A stretch of 64,000 nucleotides of DNA from Fratercula arctica (taxonomy: Eukaryota; Chordata; Aves; Charadriiformes; Alcidae): contig CANTUZ010000001.1 of NCBI GenBank assembly GCA_947846985.1, positions 30,962,727 to 31,026,726 on the forward strand, in the 5' to 3' direction. This document shows, one piece after another, positions 1 through 12,658 of the stretch. Under the pieces are notes generated by a model that saw only the letters and a program-made list of their open reading frames with translations, was not told the DNA's origin and ran no database searches. The translations under genes were made by a program, and so were the position numbers. The first letter of the stretch is position 1. Every line of letters starts with the position of its first letter.

Positions 1-756
1 TTTCATCTTAAAGAACTTGCATTGGGATAGATACGCAAAAGCAAATGTCAAAGGAATTAAATGCAAAGCTGAGAAGGAGAAGTTGAGCTGGGTTTCAGCC
101 TCAGCCAGAGAAACAGTATCTGAAACTCTGGGAGAAGGTACAGTTGCCGTTAGAGAATATACAAGAGGAGAAAACAGAGAAATGAGAGGAGAAACCATGA
201 GAGAGGAAAAATCTGTAAATATGCGGTGAGAAGGATACAGCCATTAAAGGAGGAGAGAAAGAAGCCCTGTGTTTTCTTCTGTTCTAGCAATTAAGATGAT
301 CTGGCACTGTCTTCACCTAAGATGTTTCTTAAATATGGAGGGAAGCTGTTAGAAACAGACAACACCAACAAGAAAGGGTCAGAGTCAAAAAAACCAAAAA
401 ATGGTTAAACTGTACCTCAAAGTGCAGCATGAGTTAGACCCATTTTTAGACAGCAAATAATGAAGGCACCAGTTAGGAAACATTACTAATCAGCCATGGA
501 GATACATCCTATGCTAACCGAAATTTCCATATGACCCTCAGCTGCACCCTCATGCAAGGCTGTTTGGCATCCTCAAACTGGGAGGTGGCAGAAAAGAGAA
601 CGGTGGCAAGTCCCCATGTGAAAAAGGAAAACCACATCCTTCGTGCTGTACAGTGAGAAAAGCCAGCAGGCTATTTCTTTGCTTCCTTTGGGCTATATGG
701 TTTTTTTTAAAGCAGCTCAGCCTTTGACAAACAAGAGTCACTGTAGGCTGTCATCT
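1..756. other. Intergenic sequence, nothing recognised
   Basis: Unique, moderately AT-rich DNA. No coding frame with family resemblance, no repeat tail and no LTR ends were seen. Confidence 0.6.
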
Positions 757-921
757 TCTCCATCCCCATCCCTGGAAGTGTTCAAGGCTAGACTGGATGG
801 GGCTTTGAGCAGCCTGGTCTAGTGGGAGGTGTCCCTGCCCAGGGCAGGGGGGTTGGAACTAGATGATCTTCCAAGGTCCCTTCTAACCCAAACCATTCCA
901 TGATTCTATGATTCTATGATC
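757..921 (+). mobile_element. CR1 LINE, 3'-terminal fragment
   Basis: About 165 bases of the CR1 3' end. The last codons of ORF2 (CCATCCCTGGAAGTGTTCAA...) are followed by the short 3'UTR (GGGGGGTTGGAACTAGATGATCTT...) and the tail with repeated ATTCTATG units. The copy is heavily 5'-truncated and non-functional. It belongs to the same subfamily as the copies at 29 kb and 54 kb (ending ...GALSSLV, then GGAGGTGTCCCTG). Confidence 0.93.
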
Positions 922-3900
922 CAAGCTTCAAGGGCCATCCAGCCTCTGTAAGCCTCCCACTTCCACCTCTTGGTGGGTAACATGGGTCTACACTCAGGCA
1001 GCAGGATAGGGTCTTTCTCCCAGTTGTCTCATCTAAATCCAAACTACGCTTCAACATCTTTATATATTTTTAACTATTTTTTTACTTATCCAAGAGAAAA
1101 GACACTTCAATCTTCCCACTGCTTCAAATTCCTGCATAAATACTTTTGGCCATCCTTTCTGACCTTGAAGGACTTTTAGGCATGGTCACAGAGGCAGTTA
1201 AATGCAAGACTGTCTGTCCTTATGCAGGCCAGACTGTGGTACTTTTGTTCCACGTACATTTTTGTCATACCCCATATTAAGGACATCCTTAGAGAGCTTT
1301 GCAGGGCCACTGTGGCCTGTCCCAGGCCATGCTGCCAGGGGCTTGTAACTCCTTACAAGTTCCCCAAATGAGACAGGAACGCATTTGCTATGTGAGCTTG
1401 TCAGAGTCATACATAACTCAGCCATATGGAAAGTCAGCGGAGGAAATTTATTTTGCCAAAAGCAGGTGCACTTAAAGATCTCCCACCGGATTCTGGCTGT
1501 GCTGAAATACTGAACTAATCCCCGCTGTTGGGCGGTAATTGTGGAGCAAGGTAACTAGCATAAGATACTGGGACGAAAATTGCAGCACAAAGCCTAAGGC
1601 TTCTAAGAGCATAAAACCTGATATTACCTTGCAGCCAGTATTATGCTTATTAATAACAGATACTGCAGAGTTAGCAGGGGAGAAAGACAGGACTAGAGCA
1701 GCAGCAGTTATTTTAGATTTGTTTATTTGATTACCTGGAATAAAGTATGGGTAAAAGCAGTAGGAGCTTTGTACAGGCAGAGCAGGGTAGGTTGTGCTCA
1801 TCAATAGTAAAGCAATTACCTATAAAGATGTAATATCAGTGATTTGTTATAGTGACTGAAATATAAAGTGTGAGTATATTGTGATTACGTGCTCTTCTTG
1901 TCAAATGACTAGGGAAGGATCCTGGATGGCCAAATGCCAAAACCCTCTGTTCAGTCTTTGTCTTAGGAGGTAATAGCTCAATTTACCAACCTGATTTTCA
2001 ATTGGGGAAGGAGGCAAATAAAAAGTACTTGACCGAGTGTCTTCTGGGTTGATTTGAGGCCCTGCTGATATCGACTAAACTGTGCTGAAAACTCAGAGGC
2101 AGAAGTTGCAGTTTGCAAATTTCTTTGTGATTTAAATATTTGGGGTGGGATCCAGGTCCAGCTCAGATTCGTCTACCTAGGTGTCCATGCTACCAGCTCC
2201 AGCCATGTGCAGGACTCACCTGGTGCCATCTGAAATGCCCTGTGGTCCCATGACACCTTCTCAGAGCTGCCAGATACGACACACTAATTACAGTAGACCC
2301 ATGCCCTGGTAATATCCTGCACCATTTAAAATGACACCAGGTTGACACCACAAATGACTCCATAGGGATGTTTGGACAACTGAAACCCAGTTGCATGTCC
2401 GTACAGCCAGAGGAGCCTAAACTTTCACTGAGCTGACCGGTTGTGAGAGGAGCATCTCTGTTTGCATCCATTGTGCCTGGTGCCATTTGGGATGCCCTTG
2501 GGTATCCCAGGACTCATTGTCATGTCTGTTATGCCCATGAGGATGTTGAAGGACGCCTAAGTGTCACTACAGCCCTATGTGTGAGTGACTAAATTGAGCC
2601 TTGAATCACCAGTATTGGAAATTTAAACCTCTCACTGACATGGAGACACCCTTGCCTGGTTGTGTTAATGAACTACATCCTAGCCAAGCTGTGTGTGACT
2701 ACGAGAGCACTGAGTGTGTGTTGACCTGTTGAGAGAGGGGTTTACCTGCACCCTGAGATCTGGTAACCCCACACAACAGCTCCATGACCAGCAGGTAAGC
2801 ACCATGAGGCTTGTTTGGGAATAGGTTTGTGCCTAGGAGACTTTTCTCCTGCCCATGAAAAGTCTCTGGTGGACTGGGTTTGTGCCCTGCCTTTCCTAAA
2901 TGTGGTAGTTCAGAGCTGGCTGTGCAGTGATCAGCAAAATAAAGGTGGGTAGGTCTCTGTAAAGTAAAACATGCAGAGACTTGCAGAATGGGTAAGGTAC
3001 ATTGAGAGGTGTCTGACTCCAACAAGACACCACAAATTAAAAAAAACCCCACACGTTGAGCTGTCACTCGTAAGACCTTTGTTCTGTGTGTGTATATGTA
3101 TGTATGAGTGTGTATGTGTGTATATGTGCTGGGAAGCAAGGGTAGGATTTGAGACATTACCACACTACCTCTATGGAGAAACCCTTCCAGGCTTCCTCCA
3201 CATACCAAATCCAGGGACATCCCCAAATAATCAGGAACACATCCTGACTTTCCACCCATTAATTCTTTACCAGGAAATCACTTTTCCTTGTACTGTGGGA
3301 AAACAAGATGTGTTATAATAGGAAGAAACACTGAATCTCTGTTTTACCCGTGGCACCTACAGATTCTTGTACCCTGCTCCTGCTCCCAGTGCAAAAATCC
3401 CACACCCTTCTGTGTCCCTTACAATACCAGTATGTTGATGGTGTACCTGGCAGGACAACTGACTTCTCAGCCTCTGCTGCAGCCTTTTGCTCTGTGGAGC
3501 AGTGAATCTAGGTGTCCCTTGTCTCCCAATGCCATTATAAAACATACATGCCTTGTCAAATGTGGTCAAGACTGGCTTGCACATTCAGAAGCTAGTGCAA
3601 GGAATGACAGGCTGATGACATGCTCATTTAACTTTGTTTCTATTGTGAAGCAGGATAAAAATACGCATGACAGCAAGCACTTACTGGGCTGAGACTCTTA
3701 GGGAAGAACAGGTGCTGGTAGTACAGTCACAGCAGAAAAAACTGTCTCCAAAGGGGTTGCTGGGGGATCCCATCAATAAATCTCCTGTGTCCTCTGCTTG
3801 GGGCAGCTCTGGAAGTTCCTGGGGTGGAGTTACCAGCTGCAGTGGGTGCTCAGATGCCTCCTTTATCCCTCTCTATCCTCTGTTAGGTGGGGTTCAAACA

Positions 3901-5269
3901 CTGGATCATTTTTACAAGAGGTTCCAGCTAGGCACCACCCATGAGTATCCTCAAAATCCTTAGACTGCGAGCAGGTAACAGATGTGACCTACTGTCCAGC
4001 TGAGGACTTTTACTTCACCTCTGTTTCCTAACATGCTTGTCCTGCTCCTCCATCCTCCAGGGCTGCGCTCCCATGAGACCCTGCAAATAAAAGTCTCCAA
4101 AATCTCAGATGTTCATCCTCTGCACACGTCTCAGGGCAGAAAGTCTGCTTTCCTTGGTGCCGTGGCTGTGGAGGTGTCTGGAGCTAGGCAGTGGGGAGAT
4201 AAGGCAGCTCAAATACTGGAAGGAGCAGGCTGCGGGTAGCAGGATTTGTCTGTAATAACCAATGATTCATTGCCTTGTACATTTAAGCTGTATATCTTCC
4301 TGGCAGAGTTTCTTTGCATATGGCTGAAACAAAATGACTCCCCGAAAGGGACATTAACAGTGTACTTCTCTCCCCATCCACTTAATTTTCTGATGAAGAT
4401 TCTTTACTCACCTGGGTGCTTTCCCAGTTATTGGCCTATTAAAAAAACCCATCATTAATAACTTGGAAAAATATGCCTTCTCCCTCCAGAAACACATCAG
4501 TAGCTCTCATGTTGGCTCCACCTGGCAATGGCTGATGCAGCTGACCCTAACTTTTCTGCAGACAAAGTCACAAGCAGTGATGCCGTGGATTGCCTTTGAT
4601 CCTTACAGTTGAGTCTCATTTGCCTGTGCAGCCTCTTTCCCTTGTGCCTGATCTCTGTGTTTGGTCCAGTTCTGCTGCTCTTGTTTTGGGACCTCTGAGA
4701 TAGCAATGAATGGCTCCCGAAAGGCACCCAAGGGACCCCAGCCGTGGACACATCCCATCTTGCCGGGGATTTCCACCCCAGCAGTCAGGTTCCCCTTTCT
4801 GCAGATTTGTGCTGCTCTTTGTGGGCAGAGTCCTGCGGACTCTGCATCTTGCCTCTGCTGCAGTCCCTGAAAGGTTGGGGACAGCGCACAGAGAATTAAT
4901 TTCCTTACACATATATGTGGAAGGAGTAAAAAAAAGCCATGTCAGGCTATAGGGTTGTCATGTAAGTAGGAGGCGATGTTACTCATGCCTCTGGCAGCCA
5001 CTCCTGCTGAAGGACTGATTTTGCTCCATTTCCACGTAAGGCAAGGCTAAGGCCATACCGACTGGACAGAATTCCTTAGAAATGAAACCCAAACATAAAA
5101 ATCTCACACATCTCAGCTTGTGGTTGCTGTGAAGGCTTCTTGCCCAAACAGATCAGCAAGGACTCTGGTCTCACAGCCTTCAGGGAGTTTATCTTCTTGG
5201 AAAAGCAAACAGGCTACAGGGAAACCTGGGCTCTTCGGGATCCCTGCAGCGCCCTTGCTCAGATACACA
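922..5269. other. Intergenic sequence with one microsatellite
   Basis: Apart from the TG/TATG microsatellite near 3.1 kb, no gene or repeat family is recognised. The phrase CCTGGTGCCAT(C/T)TG occurs at about 2219 and again at about 2477. This may be a remnant of a degenerate local duplication. Several open frames of 100-190 codons occur but lack any family features. Confidence 0.55.
3083..3130. repeat. Imperfect (TG)n/(TATG)n microsatellite
   Basis: TGTGTGTGTATATGTATGTA followed by TGAGTGTGTATGTGTGTATATGTG. It produces the His/Thr/Tyr-rich stretch in an overlapping minus-strand frame, which is therefore not a gene. Confidence 0.85.
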
Positions 5270-5741
5270 GCAGATCCAGAGAAGGGCAAAGAAGCTGGTG
5301 AGAGATCTGGAGCATAAGTCTTATGAAGAGCGGCTGAGGGAGCTGGGGCTGTTTAGGCTGGAGAAAAGGAGGCTGAGGGGAGACCTTATCGCTCTCTACA
5401 ACTACCTGAAGGGAGGCTGTAGAGAGGTGGGGATCGGTCTCTTCTCCCAAGTAACAGGCGATAGGACAAGAGGAAATGGCCTCAAGTTGCACCAGGGGAG
5501 GCTTAGACTGGATATTAGGAAATATTTTTACACTGAAAGGGTTATCAAGCACTGGCACAGCCTGCCCAGGGAAGTGGTTGAGGCACCATCCTTGGAGGTA
5601 TGTAAAAGATGGGTAGACCTTGTGCTCAGATATATGGTTTAGTGGTGGTTTTTGTCAGAGTTAGGTTGGCGGTTCGATTAGATGATCTGAAAGGTCCCTT
5701 CCAACCTAGGCAGTTCTGTGATTCTATTCTATGATTCTATG
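5270..5741 (+). mobile_element. CR1 LINE, 5'-truncated copy (LYNYLKGGC subfamily)
   Basis: About 470 bases of ORF2 C-terminus plus 3'UTR. The frame from 5298 to 5642 is still open and reads [17 protein letters not shown], then [12 protein letters not shown], then [15 protein letters not shown]. It is followed by the 3'UTR and a tail of ATTCTATG units. The reverse-transcriptase catalytic core is absent, so the fragment is a dead insertion. The same subfamily is seen at 10.4, 43.5 and 52.1 kb. Confidence 0.95.
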
Positions 5742-7319
5742 GCACCTGGCAGCCGCAAGTTAGACTGCCAGGGTCAGCTCTGAATGCTTTTGCTGGATAA
5801 TATCATACTATCTCATCTGCCTGCTGCTGCACAGGACCATTTTCCCAGTGTATGCCTGGGCAGAGCACCTGTTAAGTGAGAACTCAGCTGGGATAATTTT
5901 CTGAAAGAAGGAGCTTTTAAATCCAAGCCAACACGTGCTGATGCTCTGTCACAGAAGACTCTGATATTCATTCTTGATATTCATCCTGAAAGACCCACCT
6001 TCTCAAAACATGGCATGTCTTGAGTCCTTTCTGTGAATTTCAGTTCTTTTTATCTTTCGAGGTGCATTGACATCTCCAAGCCTTCAGCTGTGCAAAGACT
6101 GACTGACGGCAACCACCTCTCTTCTTGTCCTTTCTCTGGAGTGCTAGGGACTGGAAATGTAAAAGCTCAGACCTCCACTCTCATATGTCACTATGCATGA
6201 GCATCATCCAATCACCATGGAATTGCTCTAAAGTAGTGGGAACTGCACAAGGCCAGCAGAACCTCTTGACAGCACTGGCACATATTTTTCATTGTTTAAG
6301 AACATCACTTTAACCGCCTTAAATCAGTTGGTGGTGGCACAGGACCATATTTGTCCTCAAATCCCAGAGGGCTCTCCCTGCATTTTCATGTGTAGTTTGA
6401 GTGTATGTGATTTGCTGGTACAGTATATTTTTAGCAAGAAGACAGGCTTCTTTTGTATTGGCTCAGCAAGGTGAAAGTTTATCATTTAAAGAGTTTGGTG
6501 ATGTCATCTGTGCCTAGGGATTTACTTTTATGAGCTCGCTCTGTCTGCTGCTATGTGATGGCTGCATTTTAAAAACTTGCATTGCTTTATTGAAAAATCA
6601 TATTTAGAAACACCAGACTGCATACAGTGGTTAATAGTGTGAAGTCTATCCAAATGTCTAAGTGACGGAGCAGGATTTGCTTCATTTTTATTCACAATTC
6701 TGCAAGGCTGCTCACATTTTGTATTCAATTCCACTTGTGGAAATCTGAAGCAGTCATTGACCTCTGTGGAATTACACGAAGTTTATACATTGGTGCGACA
6801 AGGCAAAATTATTCATACTCTCAGGACCCTACTTCCAGCTGAAATCCTCCAAACGCTGATAAAAGTCTGCTCACTGCACTTGCAGATGAAGAGCGTGGCT
6901 ATTACTGTTACAGCTGCTGTTTTAAGTAATACAGTTGTTTATAATACTTGTTGCATTTTATTTAGGGGAGAGTTGAAATGCTACAAGTTTAAGTGAATGG
7001 GTCAAGATCACACAGTGGAGAAGTGGTAGAGTTTGCTTGGTGCAGCATAGCCTGAAGTAGGCTGCCAGTGCACCAGGGCAGCTTCATCTCTCCTTACTTT
7101 AGACATCTCCATGTAATCAGTGCCACAACCCAGACCTTCACCAGATGTCACCAGCTATACATCAGCTATACAATGGTCCAGGGTCTTGTATTTCACTCTG
7201 AGACCAAGTGGTGCAACATGGCTTGTGCCCACAAAATGAAACTCTCTTCCTTCCCCAGGTCCACATAGCCATGGCCAGACTGCCTCCTAGCCCACGCAGT
7301 ACCTCAACTGTCCAGACAT
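5742..7319. other. Intergenic sequence, nothing recognised
   Basis: Unique DNA between two CR1 insertions. No motif or repeat was recognised. Confidence 0.6.
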
Positions 7320-7706
7320 TGACTGAGTTGGGATTGTTCAGCCTAGAGAAGCGAAGGCTCCGGGGGGACCTTATAGCGGCCTTCCAGTACCTAAAGGGGG
7401 CCTACAGGAAAGCTGGGGAGGGGCTGTTTGCAAGGGCATGTAGTGATAGGACGAGGGGCAATGGTTTTAAACTGGAGCAGGGGAGGTTTAGATTAGACAT
7501 TAGGAAGAAGCTCTTTACAATGAGGGTGGTGAGACACTGGCACAGGTTGCCCAGAGAGGTGGTGGAGGCCCCATCCCTGGAGACACTCAAGGCCAGGTTT
7601 GATGAGGAATCTGATCTAGTTGAAGATGTCCCTGCTTACTGCAGGGGGGTTGGACTAGATGACCTTTAAAGATGCCTTCCAACCCAACACATTCTATGAT
7701 TCTATG
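7320..7706 (+). mobile_element. CR1 LINE, 5'-truncated copy ([11 protein letters not shown] subfamily)
   Basis: About 385 bases of ORF2 C-terminus and 3'UTR, starting abruptly within [14 protein letters not shown] and ending in ATTCTATGATTCTATG. The open frame runs through [19 protein letters not shown] and on into a 3' region reading [17 protein letters not shown]. That marks a subfamily distinct from the other copies in the window. The small fragment at 43.2 kb shares this 3' end. Confidence 0.95.
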
Positions 7707-10189
7707 ACTGCTGACATGGGCTAAAACCTGCCAGGGAGCAGTAGTATGGCAGTATGAATGAATATGTGCTGGTGCTTAGCCTGTGCCCTCACCCCTTTTT
7801 GGTTACCAGAACAGACGCAGCCAGGAAGGTCAAAGCCTATTTTTCTTTCTTGCTGGATTCTTCAAAGCTTTAGCCTCCAGCTCAAGAAAGAGAAAAGCAG
7901 CATTACTCCAGGAGTTCCTGCCCTAAAACTGGGTGACTCCTTGTATCTCGAACAGGGAATGCTTGGTTAGGTTTTTGTCGAATCCCCAGTATATATCCCA
8001 GGAACAAGGGTGGGACCCCCACTCACACCTGCAGAACTCCAACTGTGAAAGGAGCTGCTTCTTATCATTCTTTTCAGTCCTCTTCCCAGCTATTACTCAT
8101 CTCTCTTATTGTGTCATATGCACCCCACAGCCTTGGGAAAATATTCAGTCAGGCTCAGGGCTGCTGATTCTTCGAATTATTAACAGTCCACAGGTCTAAA
8201 TAAAGCATCTTTCCAAGAACTAATACTAGAGCAATCCCTTTTAGACTAGTGTCTCAGACTCTCTTTCCCTCTCTAACATGCAGCCCTTTCCCATCATGCA
8301 AGTGCTGAGCTGTATTGGGTTTATGTAGCAGTCATCGTGAGACACAGTGACGTACGTTAAGCTTTTCTATACAGCTGCTTTAACTGCAGCATGTGTCTTC
8401 CTCTCTGTCACTGAATAGCTTTCCTTCCTGCACTTCAGCAATTAGATTTTCTTTCTGTCTCCCATTCCCTCTGTCTTCCGTCCCTTTTCTTTTCTTTTGT
8501 TCATACTTTATCACACACTCTTTCTCCTTTTTTTTCCTAGTTCTCATTTCCATGCCAATGTATGCTTTCCTTCCCTTTGCTTCCCTCTTCCTTTCTTTGG
8601 GTTTATGCCACACCCCACCTCCCCCACCCCCAATTTTCTGTGGCTGGAGAAGTAGCAAGTTCAACTAATGCCAGAAGTTAGCACCAAAACTCAATTATAA
8701 CCGTGCCCCTAGAACCATGCAGCATCTTTTAGCATCCTTTCCAGTACAAGTCTTACTCACCAAGGCAACAATTTTATCATCATCTTTCCCTGATTGTGCT
8801 CATCGAGGCCAGGTCCTGACCCTTGGATCTCCCATGCTCCCAGCAGTAGCAGCAACAAACCCAGGTCTGCCTGGCTGACTCCTCACACTTCATCTCCTGG
8901 GACAGGCCATTCACTCAGCCTCTGACACCCATTTCTCATCTGACAGAAATGTGGAAAGCCAAAGAGAGCTATACCATGGGAAAAGTCCAGGCCTGGTGTC
9001 AAAAGCTGGCCCATGCTGTGATAAGTGATCCCTCTAAAAAGTTTCTGTTTCTGTTCTCTTTCCTAGTTCCTCTTCTCACCCCGTGATTTTTCCTGCCTTG
9101 CATGTTCTTTCTCTTTTCTTTCGTTGTCCCCTGTTTCTCTCTCTTTATGTTGTTTTTTTTGTGCACAGGCTGGTACGGCAGGTGGGAACGTCCCTTCTTG
9201 ACTGTGTTGATCATGCTGGTCTTCCTAGAAAGCTGCTCCCTGACAACTAATTTATAGACCTATCCCCGCTTGAACCCACTTCAGGCTCCTTAAGTTGGTG
9301 TAACTACATCCACATCCCCTGATGTCACCTGCAAGAAAAAAGTTTCAGTATCTCCCTCAAGCCAGGGAGCACTTACTGAGCAGCTCTTGATCTTCTTCTT
9401 TTACTTAAGAAGGAGAAAAAGAGGTGTAGGTAGATGGGGCCAATAAAAAACTAGCAGTCATTTATCCTTCTCTATAGAAAGGTCACAACAAGTAGTGCTG
9501 GAGGAAGGAGCTGGAAGCTGGAGGGAGCTTTGCGTTGTGGGTCCTCCAGAATCAGACCTGAAACTCACCCCTTTTTACCTTATTATTGACAATCCTATCA
9601 CCAAAAATGGACACACGATAGAGAATTTAAAGCAAAGAACTCCTGCATCATGTCAAAAAGACTATGGGAAATGGAAATCAGGAGCAACTTCAGTAGTGCA
9701 AAACATGAGACCGTGCACTCTTTGAGTATCTTCACATTCCTAGATAGAAGAAAGCTGGGCCAAGCCCAGAAACTGATTATCTGCTTCTCTGCAAGCCTGT
9801 TATTTCACTCCCAACTCCATTTTGGAGGGCTCCAGCTGGTCCTTTCCAGGGCAATTCCACATGACAGTGTGGGTGTGAGCTGGTCCAGCCTACTTGGCCT
9901 CATCTTCATCCATCAGCGTAGGCATTGCCATAAAGACTCACAACAAAGAGCAGATGCATGTCCCTCCCCTGATGGAAAAAACAAAAGAGGGGATGGATAG
10001 AAATATACTATTTGGCCACAGTACAAATATGAGCCTTGGGAGCACCATGTAACCACAAAAAATACTGTGCTGTTTGGAGATGTATTAATCCAGTAATTTA
10101 TCCTTCACCCCAGTAAAGACAGGAAAATGTGTCATTGTTGATTTTTATTTCACTTGAGCTGAAACAGTGTGTACAGTCCTGAACATGCA
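7707..10189. other. Intergenic sequence with pyrimidine-rich tract
   Basis: About 8395-8640 is strongly CT-rich on the plus strand, ending in a CCCACCTCCCCCACCCCCA run. This low-complexity stretch explains two overlapping opposed open frames. Otherwise nothing was recognised. Confidence 0.6.
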
Positions 10190-10404
10190 CGCCCAGGAAG
10201 ATGCACTCAGCCTCAAATGGGTGCAGAGAAGAACGACCAGGATGATCAGGCAACAGGAGAAACTGTGCCAAGAGTATGTGACATGTTTAGCCTAGCAAAA
10301 ACTAAAACAAAAATGTTTCCCCTTGATAATATATCTGGCAGATAACCTCCAGATGGAGAAAAACAACTATGAAAAGCACAGGAGAGTGTCAACATATGAA
10401 CAAT
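10190..10404 (+). mobile_element. Probable old, diverged CR1 fragment
   Basis: The stretch GGTGCAGAGAAGAACGACC with AGGATGATCAGG resembles the CR1 segment encoding the [13 protein letters not shown] region. Further on, TTTAGCCTAGCAAAAACTAA resembles the FSLEKRR region. The rest is too diverged to align by eye. It directly precedes the younger CR1 at 10.4 kb and may be part of an older copy. Confidence 0.4.
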
Positions 10405-10855
10405 GATTCTATCGAAAGGAGAGCAATGAAGCTGGTGAAGGGTCTGGAGCACAAGTCTTGTGAGGAGCAGCTGAGGGAGCTGGGGCTGTTTAGGCTGGAG
10501 AAAAGGAGGCTGAGGGGAGACCTTATCGCTCTCTACAACTACCTGAAAGGAGGCTGTAGCGAGGTGGGGGTCGGTCTCTTCTCCCAGACAACAGGCGATA
10601 GGACAAGAGGAAATGGCCTCAAGTTGCACCAGGGGAGGTTTAGACTGGATATTAGGAAAAATTTCTTCCCCAAAAGGGTTATCAAACATTGGAACAGGCT
10701 GCCCAGGGAAGTGGTTGAATCACCATCCTCGGGGGTAATTAAAAGGTGTGTAGATGTGAAGCTTAGGGACCTGGTTTAGTGGTGGACTTGGCAGTGTTAG
10801 GTTGGACTTGATGATCTTAGAGGTCTTTTCCAACCTAAATTATTCTATGATTCTA
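10405..10855 (+). mobile_element. CR1 LINE, 5'-truncated copy (LYNYLKGGC subfamily)
   Basis: About 450 bases of ORF2 C-terminus and 3'UTR with an uninterrupted frame to 10779. It reads [19 protein letters not shown], then [20 protein letters not shown], then [12 protein letters not shown], and the tail ends ATTCTATGATTCTA. It is close in sequence to the copies at 5.3 and 52.1 kb. The retained open frame suggests fairly recent insertion. Confidence 0.95.
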
Positions 10856-11826
10856 ACAAAGCATCCATGAGTACATGTAGAGTGGAAACTGGAAAATTAC
10901 TTCTTGCCATCAAAGAACCATCACCTGGAAAAGGAGTGCCAAGTAAATGTTTTCCTATAGTAGTCTAACTGCTTTTCAGGTGCCTCTGATCAGTTTGTGT
11001 ATATGGACATATGGTGATGTTGTTGCTAGCAACAGAACGGCACCATTTCCCAGAAGATGTCTTTCAGTGCTGTGTCCCTGAGGTATTCATGAGCGAGAAC
11101 GGAGAGATTTAGTATGGGATTTGTCTTACCCAAGTGAGCTATCTACAAGATAGAAAAAAGGACTGAGCTAATCACTGTGAGCTGCCATTAAAGTCAACAG
11201 GGGCAACTCATACATCCCCTGCTTTAGAGTGGAAGAAGTCAGTGCTAGGAAATGCTCACCTGCTTCTGCTAATTATGTGGGTATAAAGAAGGACGTGCCC
11301 AGATTTCTTCATCTATCTTGCAGGCATCTGAAGCTCAGTGAATCCCACGACCGGTTTCTCTGATCATCCTGCAGTGAGCCAGCACCCCCTTCACAAGGTG
11401 TAGTCAGAGCAAAGAGTTGTGTTGCCTCTTATGGGCTGGTTTAGACCCGTACGGGCTGGTTTAGGTTTCTGCAACGAAAGTATCGCTAAAGTCACCCATC
11501 TTTGATCACCACTGCTCCATGGCATGACAAAGCAGGGTCTGTCCGTTGGCTGACCTAAACAGAAATGGCAGAGAGTGTGCATCGCAGTGCTTCTGGAAGA
11601 AATTCTTTGAATTACAGCCGGAGATAGCACCGCTGGTTTTCCACTACTCAACTTATTAGGAAACCACCAGCAACCATCAGTTTCGGAAATACTGACAACT
11701 CTTGAGTCTCCCTCTTGTGGGATGACTCACGGAGCAGGTGGAGACATCTTGACTGATACAAGCACTGACCTAATATCTGTCCCTTGCAGCCAGCGTTTGC
11801 ACAGGAAACCTGCACCAGCCGATAGC
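10856..11826. other. Intergenic sequence, nothing recognised
   Basis: A short direct repeat GGGCTGGTTTAG occurs at about 11434 and 11455. No gene or mobile element was recognised. Confidence 0.55.
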
Positions 11827-11916
11827 GCTGGGGAGGCTCGGCTGGTGGGGAGGCTCGGCTGGCGGGGAGGCTCGGCTGGCGGGGAGGCTCGGCTGGTGGG
11901 GAGGCTCGACTGGTGG
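11827..11916. repeat. GC-rich minisatellite, 17-bp unit
   Basis: Four full head-to-tail copies of GCTGGYGGGGAGGCTCG lie at 11841-11857, 11858-11874, 11875-11891 and 11892-11908, with partial units on both sides. Copies differ mainly at one Y position and one G/A. The 17-bp period shifts frame each unit, so the overlapping ORFs with Arg/Pro/Ser repeats are artefacts of the repeat. Confidence 0.9.
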
Positions 11917-12103
11917 AGCAGCCGCCAGGCTGCTGGTAGTGCTTGGGGGGCAGCAAACCTGCAGGAGGATGGAGGAAGGAGGAGTCGGCCTTCGCCAAGA
12001 CAGAGCAAAACCCACCTGGAGGGAGAGAGACGATGTGAAGCAATTCTTGAAATGGGACGCATTGGGGAAACATCAAGGAACGGGAGCTGGTTTCTTACCT
12101 CAC

Positions 12104-12658
12104 TGTCCTGGTTTCAGCTGGGATAGAGTTAGTTATTTTTTTTTCCTAGTGGTTGCTGGGTTTCAGATTTGGTATGAAAGGAATGTCAATAATGTGTATT
12201 GTTTTAGTTGTTGCCAGGTGATGTTTGTATTTTTCAAGGACTTTTTTCAGCTTCCCATAGAAACTGATAAGGAGCGTAGATAGAACGATGGAATGGCCAA
12301 TGGAGTACTCCGTACCATAGACGTTATGCTCAGTGTATAAATGACATTAGCCAGGGGGAGGGGGTTACTGCCCACCCCTGCTTGGGACAGTGCCAATTTT
12401 CCAATTTACTGGGTGGTGAGAGTGACTTGTGTCTTGTATATTCTTTTACCATCATTATTATTATTATTATTGTTGTTGTTGTTGTTGTTGTTTTTCCATT
12501 TCTGTTACTGTTCCATTAAGCTGTCTTTGTCTCAACCCATGAGTTTTTTTCCCTTTCCCCTCCTTTTCTCCCTCTTCTCCTTGCCATTCTGGTGAAAGCG
12601 GAAGAACTACATGAGCAGCTGCGTGGTCCGAGCTGCCTCTTGGGTTTAAACTACGACC
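12104..12658 (+). mobile_element. Solo LTR, avian ERVL type (copy A)
   Basis: It begins TGTCCTGGTTTCAGCTGGGA and ends GGTTTAAACTACGACC, compared with TGTCATGG...TTAAACCACGATA in copy B at 17.7 kb. Shared internal blocks, in the same order, are: a GTTGTTGCCAGGTGA region; a TATA-like box after ATGCTCAGTGTATAAA near 12335; an ATTAAG polyadenylation-like site near 12514; CTCAACCCATGAGTTTTT; and GCTGCGTGGTCC near the 3' end. An (ATT)n(GTT)n tract at 12454-12491 lies in the R/U5 portion. No internal retroviral sequence adjoins it. The flanking pentamers (CTCAC and ATCAT) match only at 3 of 5 positions, consistent with an old insertion. Confidence 0.82.
12454..12491. repeat. (ATT)n(GTT)n microsatellite inside LTR copy A
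   Basis: A run of ATT triplets changes to a run of GTT triplets, followed by a T-run. Triplet expansions at this place are a property of this LTR family. The run is the source of the poly-Leu stretch in an overlapping non-coding frame. Confidence 0.9.

Noticed and set aside
2699..3259. 186-codon minus-strand frame
   Set aside because: It runs through the TG/TATG microsatellite, giving a Thr-His-Tyr stretch, and has no family resemblance elsewhere.
8380..8668. Opposed Ser/Phe-rich and Lys/Glu-rich frames
   Set aside because: They are products of a low-complexity pyrimidine tract.
11648..12126. Four overlapping Pro/Ser/Arg-rich frames
   Set aside because: They arise from the 17-bp minisatellite read in different frames.
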